NCBI GenBank assembly: GCA_020025475.1
Contig: JAHHSA010000021.1
Span: 1-26,835, forward strand
Length of the DNA stretch: 26,835 bases
Direction of reading: 5' to 3'
DNA from: Oscillibacter sp.
GTDB taxonomy: Bacteria; Bacillota; Clostridia; Oscillospirales; Oscillospiraceae
The position numbers and the translations under genes are program-made. The notes under the pieces are model-generated. The model had not been told where the DNA came from, did not search any database, and saw only the letters and a program-made list of their open reading frames with translations. Of this stretch, positions 1-6,783 are shown piece after piece (positions within the stretch are counted from its first letter, which is position 1; every line of letters begins with the position of its first letter).

Positions 1-202
1 GTTTGCACAAGCCCTAGAAGGGCATATTACCAGCCGCCTCTCAAGAGGCATCGAATTAGTATTCATTCGCATGGTATGCCCTACAACCTGTAAACAGGCA
101 AATTTGCTTTCATTCCAGCTCAAATGAAACTTTTTTGAGTGTCACTCGCTTCGCTCGACACTTAAAGCTAAAGCAATTTTATTCCACCAGTATAACTGGT
201 GG
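1..202 (-). ncRNA. structured RNA-like element, possible omega-RNA/HEARO or IS200/IS605-type element end (partial)
   Basis: No long reading frame is present, but the minus strand can form a dense series of hairpins. From 5' to 3' these are 202-184 (8-bp perfect stem, 3-nt loop), 162-138 (AGTGTC/GACACT closing a GCGAAGC mini-hairpin), 129-108 (TTTCATT/AATGAAA), 98-87 (CCTGT/ACAGG), 73-49 (CATGCGAAT/ATTCGATG with one bulge), 49-36 (GCCTC/GAGGC) and 23-11 (GCCCT/AGGGC). A long-range 7-bp stem, 81-75 with 26-20, encloses two of them in a multibranch fold. The segment starts just after the thrS terminator and runs off the window edge. The layout (subterminal palindrome, then a compact multi-stem RNA read away from the insertion site) fits the left end of an IscB/IsrB element whose protein would lie outside the window. 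A TnpB-type right end read on the plus strand is the alternative. The assignment to a family is inference; the base pairing is seen directly. Confidence 0.4.
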
Positions 203-219
203 TTGATGTATGCTAAAGC
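167..219. repeat. subterminal palindrome flanked by symmetric 8-nt direct repeats
   Basis: A perfect 8-bp palindrome (CCACCAGT-ATA-ACTGGTGG, 184-202) is bracketed by two copies of GCTAAAGC at 167-174 and 212-219. Each copy lies exactly 9 nt from the hairpin. Single-strand transposases of the IS200/IS605 family recognise hairpins of this size near element ends and use nearby short guide sequences, so this may mark an element end. No transposase gene is visible in the window, so the identification is tentative. Confidence 0.4.
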
Positions 220-230
220 TATTACAAACC

Positions 231-266
231 AAAAAAGTGCCTGCACCAGTCGGTGCAGGCACTTTT
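231..266 (-). terminator. thrS Rho-independent terminator
   Basis: A 15-bp stem (233-247 with 252-266) with a 4-nt loop is followed on the minus strand by six T (236-231). It begins 13 bases after the thrS stop codon. The stem also has flanking A and T runs on both sides, so it could work in either direction. Confidence 0.9.
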
Positions 267-278
267 CAATTGGCTTTC

Positions 279-2036
279 TTACTTGATGGCCTTGGTGTCA
301 ACCTCTTCCTTCAGCATGGCGGAGAACGCCTCCAGGCTCATAGCGCCCAGATCCTCGCCGCTGCGCAGACGGACAGAGACTGTCTTGTTCTCGATGTCGC
401 GGTCACCCACCACCAGCATATAAGGAATCTTCATCATGGTAGCCTCGCGAATCTTCTTGCCGATCTTCTCGTTGCGCTCGTCGATCTCCACGCGGAAGCC
501 GGCAGCGTCCAGAGACGCAGCAATCTGGTCAGCGTACTCGTTGGCACGGTCAGTGATGGTCAGAACCTTCACCTGGACAGGAGACAGCCATGCGGGGAAT
601 GCACCGGCAAAGTGCTCGGTGATGACGCCGATGAAGCGTTCAATGGAGCCCAGAACCACCCGGTGGATCATGACGGGACGATGCTTTTGTCCATCCTCGC
701 CGGTGTACTCCAGCTCAAAGCGCTCAGGCAGCTGCATATCCAGCTGGATGGTGCCGCACTGCCAGGTTCTGCCCAGAGAGTCGGCCAGATGGAAGTCCAG
801 CTTGGGGCCGTAGAATGCGCCGTCGCCCTCGTTGATGACGTAGTCCTTTCCCAGCTCCTCAATGGCGGCCTTCAGGGTTTCGGTTGCGAAATCCCAGTCC
901 TTTTCGTCGCCCATGTGGTCCTCGGGCATGGTGGACACCTCGATCTGGTAGCTCAGGCCAAAGACGGAGTAAACCTCGTCAAACAGCTTCACTACGTTCT
1001 TGATCTCGTCCTTCATCTGATCCCAGGTCATGAAGATGTGGGCATCATCCTGAGTGAAGCAGCGGACACGGAACAGACCATGGAGCGCGCCAGAGAGCTC
1101 ATGACGGTGAACCAGGCCCAGCTCGCCGACGCGGAGGGGCAGGTCACGGTAGGAGTGGGGCTCACTGGCATAGACCAGCATGCCGCCAGGGCAGTTCATG
1201 GGCTTGATGGCGAAATCAGTATCGTCAATGACTGTGGTATACATATTGTCCTTGTAGTGATCCCAGTGGCCGGAGCGCTCCCACAACTGGCGATTCAGCA
1301 TCATGGGGGTGGAGATCTCCACATAGCCGTAGCGCTTATGCACCTGGCGCCAGTAATCGATCAGGGTGTTGCGCAGGACCATGCCCTTGGGCAGGAAGAA
1401 GGGGAAGCCGGGGCCCTCATCCATGAGCATATAGAGTCCCAATTCCTTGCCAAGCTTACGGTGGTCGCGCTTCTTGGCCTCTTCGATCTTGGCCAGGTAC
1501 TCATCCAGTTCCTCTTTCTTGGGGAAAGCGATGCCGTAGATGCGCTGCAGGGTCTCGCGGTTGGAGTCGCCGCGCCAGTAGGCGGCGTTGCAGGCGGTCA
1601 ACTTGATGGCGTTGCCCTTGATGCGGCCGGTGGAGTCCAGGTGGGGACCTGCGCACAAGTCGGTGAACTCTCCCTGCTTATAGAAGGAAATGGTGGCGTC
1701 CTCAGGCAGATCGTTGATCAGCTCCACCTTGAAGGGCTCATTCTTCTCCTCCATGAACCGGATTGCCTCAGCCCGGGGCAGCTCAAAGCGCTCCAGCTTC
1801 AGCTTTTCCTTACAGATCTTCTTCATCTCCGCTTCAATCTGCTCCAGGTGCTCGGGGGTGAAGGCGAAGGGTGCGTCCATATCGTAGTACCAGCCCTCGT
1901 CAATGGAGGGGCCGATGGCCAGCTTCACCTCGGGCCACAGGCGCTTAACAGCCTGCGCCATGACGTGAGAGCAAGTATGCCAATAGGTCTTCTTGTACTC
2001 GGGATTCTCAAACGTGAATTCATTGTTTTCAGCCAT
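279..2036 (-). CDS. thrS: threonyl-tRNA synthetase, form lacking the TGS domain
   Basis: This class II synthetase charges tRNA-Thr in the cytoplasm. The 585-residue product begins almost directly with the editing domain: HxxxH at residues 20-24 and the DLCAGPH motif around 130. The catalytic core follows, with motif 2 (VRCFTQDDAHIF) and motif 3 (VVLGSIERFIG). Cys in MNCPGGM, His in DDAHIF and His in VMIHR match the zinc ligands of ThrRS. A C-terminal anticodon-binding domain ends the protein. Family members are usually near 640 residues because of an N-terminal TGS domain of about 60 residues, which is absent here. The start is fixed by AGGAGG (2045-2050) 8 nt before ATG, and no upstream in-frame extension is compatible with the T-box terminator just before it. 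Expression is controlled by the T-box leader. Confidence 0.97.
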   Translation of the reverse strand: MAENNEFTFENPEYKKTYWHTCSHVMAQAVKRLWPEVKLAIGPSIDEGWYYDMDAPFAFTPEHLEQIEAEMKKICKEKLKLERFELPRAEAIRFMEEKNEPFKVELINDLPEDATISFYKQGEFTDLCAGPHLDSTGRIKGNAIKLTACNAAYWRGDSNRETLQRIYGIAFPKKEELDEYLAKIEEAKKRDHRKLGKELGLYMLMDEGPGFPFFLPKGMVLRNTLIDYWRQVHKRYGYVEISTPMMLNRQLWERSGHWDHYKDNMYTTVIDDTDFAIKPMNCPGGMLVYASEPHSYRDLPLRVGELGLVHRHELSGALHGLFRVRCFTQDDAHIFMTWDQMKDEIKNVVKLFDEVYSVFGLSYQIEVSTMPEDHMGDEKDWDFATETLKAAIEELGKDYVINEGDGAFYGPKLDFHLADSLGRTWQCGTIQLDMQLPERFELEYTGEDGQKHRPVMIHRVVLGSIERFIGVITEHFAGAFPAWLSPVQVKVLTITDRANEYADQIAASLDAAGFRVEIDERNEKIGKKIREATMMKIPYMLVVGDRDIENKTVSVRLRSGEDLGAMSLEAFSAMLKEEVDTKAIK

Positions 2037-2072
2037 AATGTGTTCCTCCTTAGCTGTAAGGGGCCGGAAATG

Positions 2073-2322
2073 AAAAAAATCCCACCCCTGACCAAATCAG
2101 GGGTGAGATACTAAAATCGTATTCCACGGTTCCACCCTGCTTACGGCTTGCGCCGTCGCTCGTGTCCTCTATAACGGGAGGTCCCGTCCCAGCCTACATA
2201 TCGGTGAGCAGCTCCAAGGCGGTGGCCGACTCCGGTTCCAACAAGAAACGCTTTCAGCCTGCGGCGCTTCCTCTCTGCTGCTCTTCCCGGGCGGTGTCCT
2301 CTTCTAAGCCTTTTCTTAAACT
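2073..2322 (-). promoter_or_regulatory. T-box leader controlling thrS
   Basis: The minus-strand leader carries the conserved T-box core (TGGAACCGTGG, plus positions 2124-2134) that pairs with the tRNA acceptor end. It is followed by a terminator hairpin (2107-2097 with 2091-2081) and seven T. Upstream is a stem I-like region with AGAGAGG and GCTGAAAG elements typical of T-boxes. Possible threonine specifier codons (ACC) lie at 2236-2234 or 2223-2221, but I cannot decide between them without folding. Uncharged tRNA-Thr should stabilise the antiterminator and switch thrS on. Confidence 0.93.
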
Positions 2323-2329
2323 GCCATTA

Positions 2330-2358
2330 AATATAGCACGAACATTCATCCCTGTCAA
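2330..2358 (-). promoter_or_regulatory. sigma-A promoter for thrS
   Basis: TTGACA (2358-2353) and TATATT (2335-2330) are separated by exactly 17 nt on the minus strand. This places transcription start near 2323, at the head of the T-box leader. Confidence 0.85.
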
Positions 2359-2451
2359 GTGTACACTTTCGACAGTTCCTGCTCTATTTGTATAATAAAA
2401 TCACAAATTTACAGGGATTTGATCCCATTTGTCACGCTGCGCGGCGCAGGA

Positions 2452-3225
2452 TCACCGGCCGCTTTCACGATCTTTTAGAATTTGAAGCTTCAATGCCTCC
2501 ACAGCTACCCGGACAGAGGCAGCTGTATCCGTGCTCATCTGCTGGTCCAGGCCGGCGGCCTCCCGCTCCTGGTTCCAGATAACATGGAAGCAGGCACCGC
2601 AGCGGCAGCCCAGGGCTGCGCTGACCACGAAGAGCGCAGCAGACTCCATCTCACTGGCCTTGACCCCCAGACGTTTCCAGCTCTCCCACTTGTGCTGCAA
2701 TTCATAGAAGACTGGAGACGCAGTGGGGTCGTGTTGTCCGTAAAAACTATCCTTGCTCTGCACCACACCAGTGTGCAGAGGCAGTCCCAGCTTCCGTGTG
2801 GCCTCCACCAAAGAACCGGTGACATCATAGTCCGGCACCGCCGGGAATTCAATGGGGGCATATTCCAGACTGGTATGCTCAAAGCGGATGGCACCCGTGG
2901 CCACCACGATATCACCGGAGCGGACATCCAAGTCGATGCCGCCGCAGGTACCGGTGCGGAGAAAGGTATCTGCGCCGCACTTATGCAGCTCCTCCACGGC
3001 AATGGCCGTCGAGGGCCCACCAATGCCAGTAGAGCAGGCTGTCACCTTTTCCCCCAGCAGTGTGCCGGTCCACACCTGAAATTCCCGGTTATAGGCCACT
3101 TGCTTTGCGTTTTCAAAATAGGCGGCAATGGCGGGCACCCGTCCCGGATCGCCGGGCAGGATACAGTAGCGTCCCACATCCTCTGCCGTGCAATCGATGT
3201 GGAATTGCCGTTCCAGTTCTTGCAT
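2452..3225 (-). CDS. udp: uridine phosphorylase / nucleoside phosphorylase I family
   Basis: The product should reversibly cleave uridine with phosphate to uracil and ribose-1-phosphate in pyrimidine salvage. Visible family motifs are GDPGRV near the N-terminus (phosphate loop), GIGGPS, RTGTCGG, KDSFYGQ and ASEMESAALF, the last carrying the Glu-Met-Glu nucleoside-binding signature. Length (about 257 residues) is normal. A GTG 9 bases upstream (3234) is in frame, but the GAGAGG site is better spaced for the ATG at 3225, so that start is preferred. The gene stands alone between the thrS unit and the zinc-ribbon membrane protein, with its own promoter. Relatives can use other nucleosides, so the exact substrate is not certain. 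Confidence 0.88.
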   Translation of the reverse strand: MQELERQFHIDCTAEDVGRYCILPGDPGRVPAIAAYFENAKQVAYNREFQVWTGTLLGEKVTACSTGIGGPSTAIAVEELHKCGADTFLRTGTCGGIDLDVRSGDIVVATGAIRFEHTSLEYAPIEFPAVPDYDVTGSLVEATRKLGLPLHTGVVQSKDSFYGQHDPTASPVFYELQHKWESWKRLGVKASEMESAALFVVSAALGCRCGACFHVIWNQEREAAGLDQQMSTDTAASVRVAVEALKLQILKDRESGR

Positions 3226-3256
3226 ACCGGTCACCTCTCCTGTTTAAGATGCTCTC

Positions 3257-3285
3257 AGTATACCAGCTTCCGCCAGGTGATGCAA
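3257..3285 (-). promoter_or_regulatory. promoter for udp
   Basis: TTGCAT (3285-3280) and TATACT (3262-3257) lie 17 nt apart. TGG directly precedes the -10, giving an extended -10 element. The leader before the start codon is short, about 25 nt. Confidence 0.7.
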
Positions 3286-3435
3286 TGACGACACCGTGAA
3301 CAACATGCAGCCTGCCAAAGACATGCCCTATTTTATTCTAATGGCAGGTAGTGATTGCCGTGTAAATATGCCAGATACTATGTGCAGGAACAATCGGTTC
3401 GTAACCCTCTATTGGCCTGATGTAAGAGAGGAGCG

Positions 3436-4089
3436 TCAGTTCCGTCCCTTTGACTCGTTTGCTCGGCCCATCATGCGTTGTCCGCAGTTGTGGCAAAATG
3501 CTTCATTGGCTGCGCATTTTTCGCCGCAGGCCGGACAAACTTCCCCCATGGCCGTGCCGCAGTGGTGACAAAAGGGTGCCCTGCGCTGCCATTGACCGCA
3601 GGCCAGGCATTTTTCCCGCAGAAAACTGCGAACCACAAGGAAGGTCACTGCTGAAAGGAGATTGCCGCCCAGCCCCACGAGAAACCAAAAGAGGCCGTTC
3701 ATGTCAGAACCTATTGCAGCCTGATACATCCACGCGGCAACCATCAGCCAATAGAACGCCACAAGCAGGAAGCCCAGCAACGTAATGAACCCGAGAACCA
3801 GCTCCGCAGCGGCAGAGGGTTCCGATATCAAAGATTCAAAATCCTGATGGCCATGCTCCTCCAAGAAATATTGGCCATACTCCGGCCACCCAGATACTTC
3901 ATTTTCATCATACGGATGATCATTCTCCTGCTCTGTCCGTACATAGGAAATGGCCTCTCCTATTTGCTGACGCAGGGTGAATCCGGCGGCAATCCCGCCC
4001 AGAACTGCAAAAATCAGAGCCAAGACCACAAATCGCTTCAGCAAATGCTTAAAGTCCATCTGCATAATTTGTTCTTTCCATTTTTTCAT
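3436..4089 (-). CDS. membrane protein with C-terminal double zinc ribbon, function unknown
   Basis: I do not recognise this 217-residue protein. It has a charged N-terminus, a first membrane segment at about 18-40, and an acidic extracytoplasmic or loop region (about 45-90, rich in E, D and H). Two more hydrophobic segments follow at about 93-120 and 130-153, then a Cys-rich tail. The tail has four CxxC-type knuckles (CLACG, CHHCG, CPACG, CHNCG) plus an extra Cys in EKCAANEAFC, as expected for two treble-clef/zinc-ribbon units facing the cytoplasm. The gene follows a response regulator-kinase pair. Its upstream region carries three copies of the 7-bp repeat also found before the kinase gene, so it is probably a target of that system. 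AGGAGG 8 nt before ATG fixes the start. A role in envelope sensing is only a guess. Confidence 0.8.
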   Translation of the reverse strand: MKKWKEQIMQMDFKHLLKRFVVLALIFAVLGGIAAGFTLRQQIGEAISYVRTEQENDHPYDENEVSGWPEYGQYFLEEHGHQDFESLISEPSAAAELVLGFITLLGFLLVAFYWLMVAAWMYQAAIGSDMNGLFWFLVGLGGNLLSAVTFLVVRSFLREKCLACGQWQRRAPFCHHCGTAMGEVCPACGEKCAANEAFCHNCGQRMMGRANESKGRN

Positions 4090-4120
4090 GGTATCTACCT
4101 CCTGATACTTAGATAAGCCA

Positions 4121-4164
4121 AGTATCTCTCAGCGGCATAAACCACAGATAAGCAAAAGATAAAC
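4121..4164 (-). promoter_or_regulatory. direct-repeat operator and -10 element for the zinc-ribbon membrane protein gene
   Basis: On the minus strand GTTTATC (4164-4158), GCTTATC (4153-4147) and GTTTATG (4142-4136) follow each other with 4-nt gaps, an 11-bp period. Exactly 20 nt downstream of the second repeat is GATACT (4126-4121), a good -10. The -35 position (ATCTGT) is poor, which points to activator dependence. The same layout occurs before the histidine kinase gene. Repeats of this kind are typical of OmpR/PhoB-family binding sites. Confidence 0.6.
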
Positions 4165-4171
4165 AGAATCT

Positions 4172-4191
4172 AAAAAATGCCCATATAGCGG
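4172..4191 (-). terminator. weak terminator after the response regulator gene
   Basis: TGCC/GGCA stem around an 8-nt loop on the minus strand, followed by six T. It sits between the regulator stop codon and the repeats of the next promoter. The stem is short, so termination may be partial. Confidence 0.45.
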
Positions 4192-4242
4192 CAGCATCAT
4201 CCGCAGCCGATAAAGGGATCTCCTTATGGAGCAGAAAAGAGA

Positions 4243-4929
4243 TTATCCGCGAAAACGGTATCCTGCTCCCCAAACCGTTTCAATATAGCGAGGGTTCGAC
4301 GGGTCCTGCTCGATTTTTTCCCGCAGACGGTTGATGTGTACCGCAACGGTGGCATTATCGCCCATGGCCTCCAAGCCCCAAACCTTTTCATACAGGGTTT
4401 CCCGGTCAAATACCATGTCCACATTCAGCATCAGAAACAGAAGCAGCTCATATTCCTTGTTTTTCAGGCTGATTTCCCGGCCATCAATAAAAACACGATG
4501 AGTATCCGTATTCAGCTGCACGGTGCCCAGAGTGATTTCTGACGGGGCCTTTTTTTTGCCGGCAAGTCGCTCATACTGGGCCAAATTTGCCTTGACCCGT
4601 GCCACCAGAACACTGGGAGAGAAGGGCTTTTCGATATAATCATCTGCCCCCAACCCCAGCCCACGGATTTTGTCAATGTCCTCTCTCCGGGCCGTAACCA
4701 TCAGAATGGGGACATCCAGCTTTTCCCGCAGCTTGCGGCATACAGAAAAGCCGTCCATGCCGGGCAGCATCAAATCCAGCAGAATCAGGTCAAATGCACC
4801 TGTGCATCCTTTTGCAAGCCCAACCCGTCCATCCTCTGCAATCTCTACCTCAAAGCCGTCGATTTCAAGATAGTCCCGTTCAATTGCTGCAATGGATGTG
4901 TCATCTTCCACAATCAGTATCTTTGCCAT
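4243..4929 (-). CDS. OmpR/PhoB-family response regulator
   Basis: This 228-residue two-domain regulator should be phosphorylated by the kinase encoded just upstream. The receiver domain (1-118) shows the acidic pair ED-D at 8-10, the phosphoacceptor Asp52 in LLDLMLPG, Thr in MVTAR and Lys in EKPFSP. The winged-helix domain (about 130-228) contains LKNKEYELL, DRETLYEKVWG and the recognition region VAVHINRLREKI, ending with VWGAGYRFRG. The start codon lies inside the end of the kinase gene (29-nt overlap), so the two are translationally coupled. It probably binds the GTTTATC-type direct repeats before the kinase and before the zinc-ribbon membrane gene. The stimulus is unknown. Confidence 0.93.
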   Translation of the reverse strand: MAKILIVEDDTSIAAIERDYLEIDGFEVEIAEDGRVGLAKGCTGAFDLILLDLMLPGMDGFSVCRKLREKLDVPILMVTARREDIDKIRGLGLGADDYIEKPFSPSVLVARVKANLAQYERLAGKKKAPSEITLGTVQLNTDTHRVFIDGREISLKNKEYELLLFLMLNVDMVFDRETLYEKVWGLEAMGDNATVAVHINRLREKIEQDPSNPRYIETVWGAGYRFRG

Positions 4930-6355
4930 TCAATTCACTCCCACAAGGCATACAGATTTCAATTCTCAGTCCGCCCAGTTCACTTTCCCCTGCCTGAATG
5001 GTTCCGCCTGCATGGCTGACAACACGCTCGGCAATCGCAAGACCAAGGCCACTGCCTTTTTGTGGATTCTGCCTTGCCGGGTCACTGCGATAAAACACCT
5101 CAAACAGATGCGGCATAGCTTCCTGCGGTACGCCGGGACCATCGTCATCAAATGCCAGCATGCAGCGATTTTCTGAGCTTGTAAGTGTAATACGAAGCAT
5201 TCCAAATTTCTTTTCCTGATACTTCAGACTGTTTTCCACGATGTTTCCAATCACCCGTTCAAGCTGAATTGGGTCAGCCGTCACGGATACGGGCGTCAAT
5301 TCTGTCTCAATCCGCAGGCCCTTTTCCTCGTATTCGGCTCTGACCTCGGATACCAGAGCCTCCACCTTTTCATCCAGCCGCAGCACGCAGGTATGCTCCG
5401 GGTATTCCCCAAGCTCCATTTTGGAGAAAAGAAACAGTTGAGAGACCATATGATCCAGATTCTCTGCCTTCGTCTTAATGGTGGTGAGATAGTGTCTTTG
5501 CGCTTCCGGCGTTTTTGCAACACCATCCAGCAGCCCTTCCACATACGCCTGAATGGATGTCAGCGGGGAGCGGATATCGTGGGAGATCCCGGCAAGCAGC
5601 TCTTTCCGGCTCTGCTCCTGCTGCTGCTGTTTTGTGACAGATTCTTTCAACCGCACAGCCATCTCATTGAAATCTTCACACACCTGCAGAAATTCATCGC
5701 AATTTCCGTAATCGATATGATAATCCAGATTCCCATCCCGAATTTCATGAACGCCATTTGTCAAAATATTCAGCGGCTCCGCAATCCTTCGAAAAGCAAA
5801 TTTGGTGAGAAACTGGTTTGTCAGCAGAATAGAAAGGAAGATTGTAACCACAATGACAATGGTCGAAATGGTCAAGGCTACTTTCAGATGTGCATAGTCG
5901 CTTTCACTATGGTTGCCGCTGAGAATATACACCGTGTACGGAATATCGTTCACCTTTTGATTGGTTTTATAGAGGCTGCGGCCATTGTGCGATACCACAG
6001 CATTGCCGTTCAGAAATTCCGCCGCTTTCATCAGGACAGCGTCATTCTCATCTGCAGCTCCGAAGGAATAGACTTCGTTTTCCCGACAGAACACCCGCGC
6101 CGTCATTCCATTGTTCTCCAACAAGGCATTCAGGGACGTGAGATTGGTTTCTTCATCCAGCTTTTGCTCGATGGTTTCTGTAATGGCCAGGCAGACACGA
6201 TGAAAATCCTCCGTATCCTGCAAGTCCAATCCTGCACCGTTGACGAAGGAAATCCAGATAATCCCCACACAGAGCAGCCCAATGAACACCGTAGCAATAA
6301 CCGGGACAAAAATCATCAGAATATTTGACCAGAACAGTCGCTTGCGAACCGTCAT
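4901..6355 (-). CDS. membrane sensor histidine kinase
   Basis: A 484-residue sensor with a first membrane helix (about 8-38), an extracytoplasmic sensor region of about 120 residues, and a second helix (about 158-182). A HAMP linker, the dimerisation/phosphoacceptor box with His259 in GISHDIRSPL, and the ATPase domain follow, with N box (IVENSLKY), G1 (DDDGPGVP) and G2 (GSGLGLAI). It autophosphorylates and passes the phosphate to the regulator whose gene overlaps its 3' end. An in-frame ATG 21 nt upstream (6376) exists, but GGGAG lies 8 nt before the ATG at 6355, which is taken as the start. Kinase-before-regulator order is less usual than the reverse. The sensor domain is not one I can name. 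Confidence 0.92.
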   Translation of the reverse strand: MTVRKRLFWSNILMIFVPVIATVFIGLLCVGIIWISFVNGAGLDLQDTEDFHRVCLAITETIEQKLDEETNLTSLNALLENNGMTARVFCRENEVYSFGAADENDAVLMKAAEFLNGNAVVSHNGRSLYKTNQKVNDIPYTVYILSGNHSESDYAHLKVALTISTIVIVVTIFLSILLTNQFLTKFAFRRIAEPLNILTNGVHEIRDGNLDYHIDYGNCDEFLQVCEDFNEMAVRLKESVTKQQQQEQSRKELLAGISHDIRSPLTSIQAYVEGLLDGVAKTPEAQRHYLTTIKTKAENLDHMVSQLFLFSKMELGEYPEHTCVLRLDEKVEALVSEVRAEYEEKGLRIETELTPVSVTADPIQLERVIGNIVENSLKYQEKKFGMLRITLTSSENRCMLAFDDDGPGVPQEAMPHLFEVFYRSDPARQNPQKGSGLGLAIAERVVSHAGGTIQAGESELGGLRIEICMPCGSELNGKDTDCGR

Positions 6356-6400
6356 GTTTTGTCTCCCTTCCCTCATTGTATTCCATGGAAAATCAATTTA

Positions 6401-6444
6401 ATCATACCACATTCCCTCGAATGGTGCTTAAACAGGAGATAAAC
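6401..6444 (-). promoter_or_regulatory. kinase-regulator operon promoter with direct-repeat operator
   Basis: TATGAT (6406-6401) preceded by TGTGG forms an extended -10. The repeats GTTTATC (6444-6438) and GTTTAAG (6433-6427) have a 4-nt gap and end exactly 20 nt upstream of the -10. The -35 position (AAGCAC) is poor. The arrangement matches that before the zinc-ribbon membrane gene and suggests autoregulation. A short palindrome CATTC-GAGG-GAATG lies between repeats and -10. Confidence 0.6.
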
Positions 6445-6445
6445 T

Positions 6446-6580
6446 TACGGCTATTATGCCGCTTTTCTGAGTTTACCGGACCTGAAACAGCGTGAAATTC
6501 AGGAAACGGAAATGCAACACATGATTGGAGAAATGTATCTGTTCATTATTTTCATCACAGCCACCATACGGCTGCTTTAG
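6446..6580 (+). pseudogene. possible gene remnant with hydrophobic C-terminus
   Basis: A 44-codon open stretch begins directly after an in-frame TAA (6440-6442) and lacks a plausible start codon with a ribosome site. Its translation reads like the end of a membrane protein: a charged stretch (LPDLKQREIQETE) followed by a hydrophobic helix (MYLFIIFITATIRLL) and a stop. It may be the 3' end of a lost gene next to the two-component system. I do not recognise the family, and chance is not excluded. Confidence 0.25.
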
Positions 6581-6593
6581 ATTTTAGATTTCA

Positions 6594-6627
6594 AAACCCC
6601 AATCCAGTATAAAGCTGAATTGGGGTT
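6594..6627 (-). terminator. hairpin downstream of the aldolase gene
   Basis: AACCCCAAT pairs with ATTGGGGTT, with a further short inner pairing (CAG/CTG). On the minus strand it is followed by a short T run (TTTTG). It lies about 155 bases after the aldolase stop codon and is the first terminator-like structure there. The stretch 6628-6783 between the hairpin and the gene shows nothing else I can support. Confidence 0.5.
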
Positions 6628-6783
6628 GTGAGGTTATGCTTTTTATTTGTGTCTAGTTTTCTGGAAGGTACAGCCCTGATTGCAGCTCCATGCTGTTCCG
6701 TATCCGCATTGCCTCCGGCGCACTTTGTATCCCTGCGGAACCACGCCCAAGCCTACCGGTCTGTGGAAATGGGTATGCAGGCA

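Noticed and set aside
210..2114. Long plus-strand open frame across thrS
   Set aside because: It is the antisense shadow of thrS, starts inside the terminator region and has no protein-like motifs; the minus-strand ThrRS is unambiguous.
4098..4126. Hairpin GATACTT/AAGTATC abutting the ribosome site of the zinc-ribbon gene, as a translation control
   Set aside because: The first arm contains the predicted -10 (GATACT), so a transcript starting near 4114 would not include the full hairpin.
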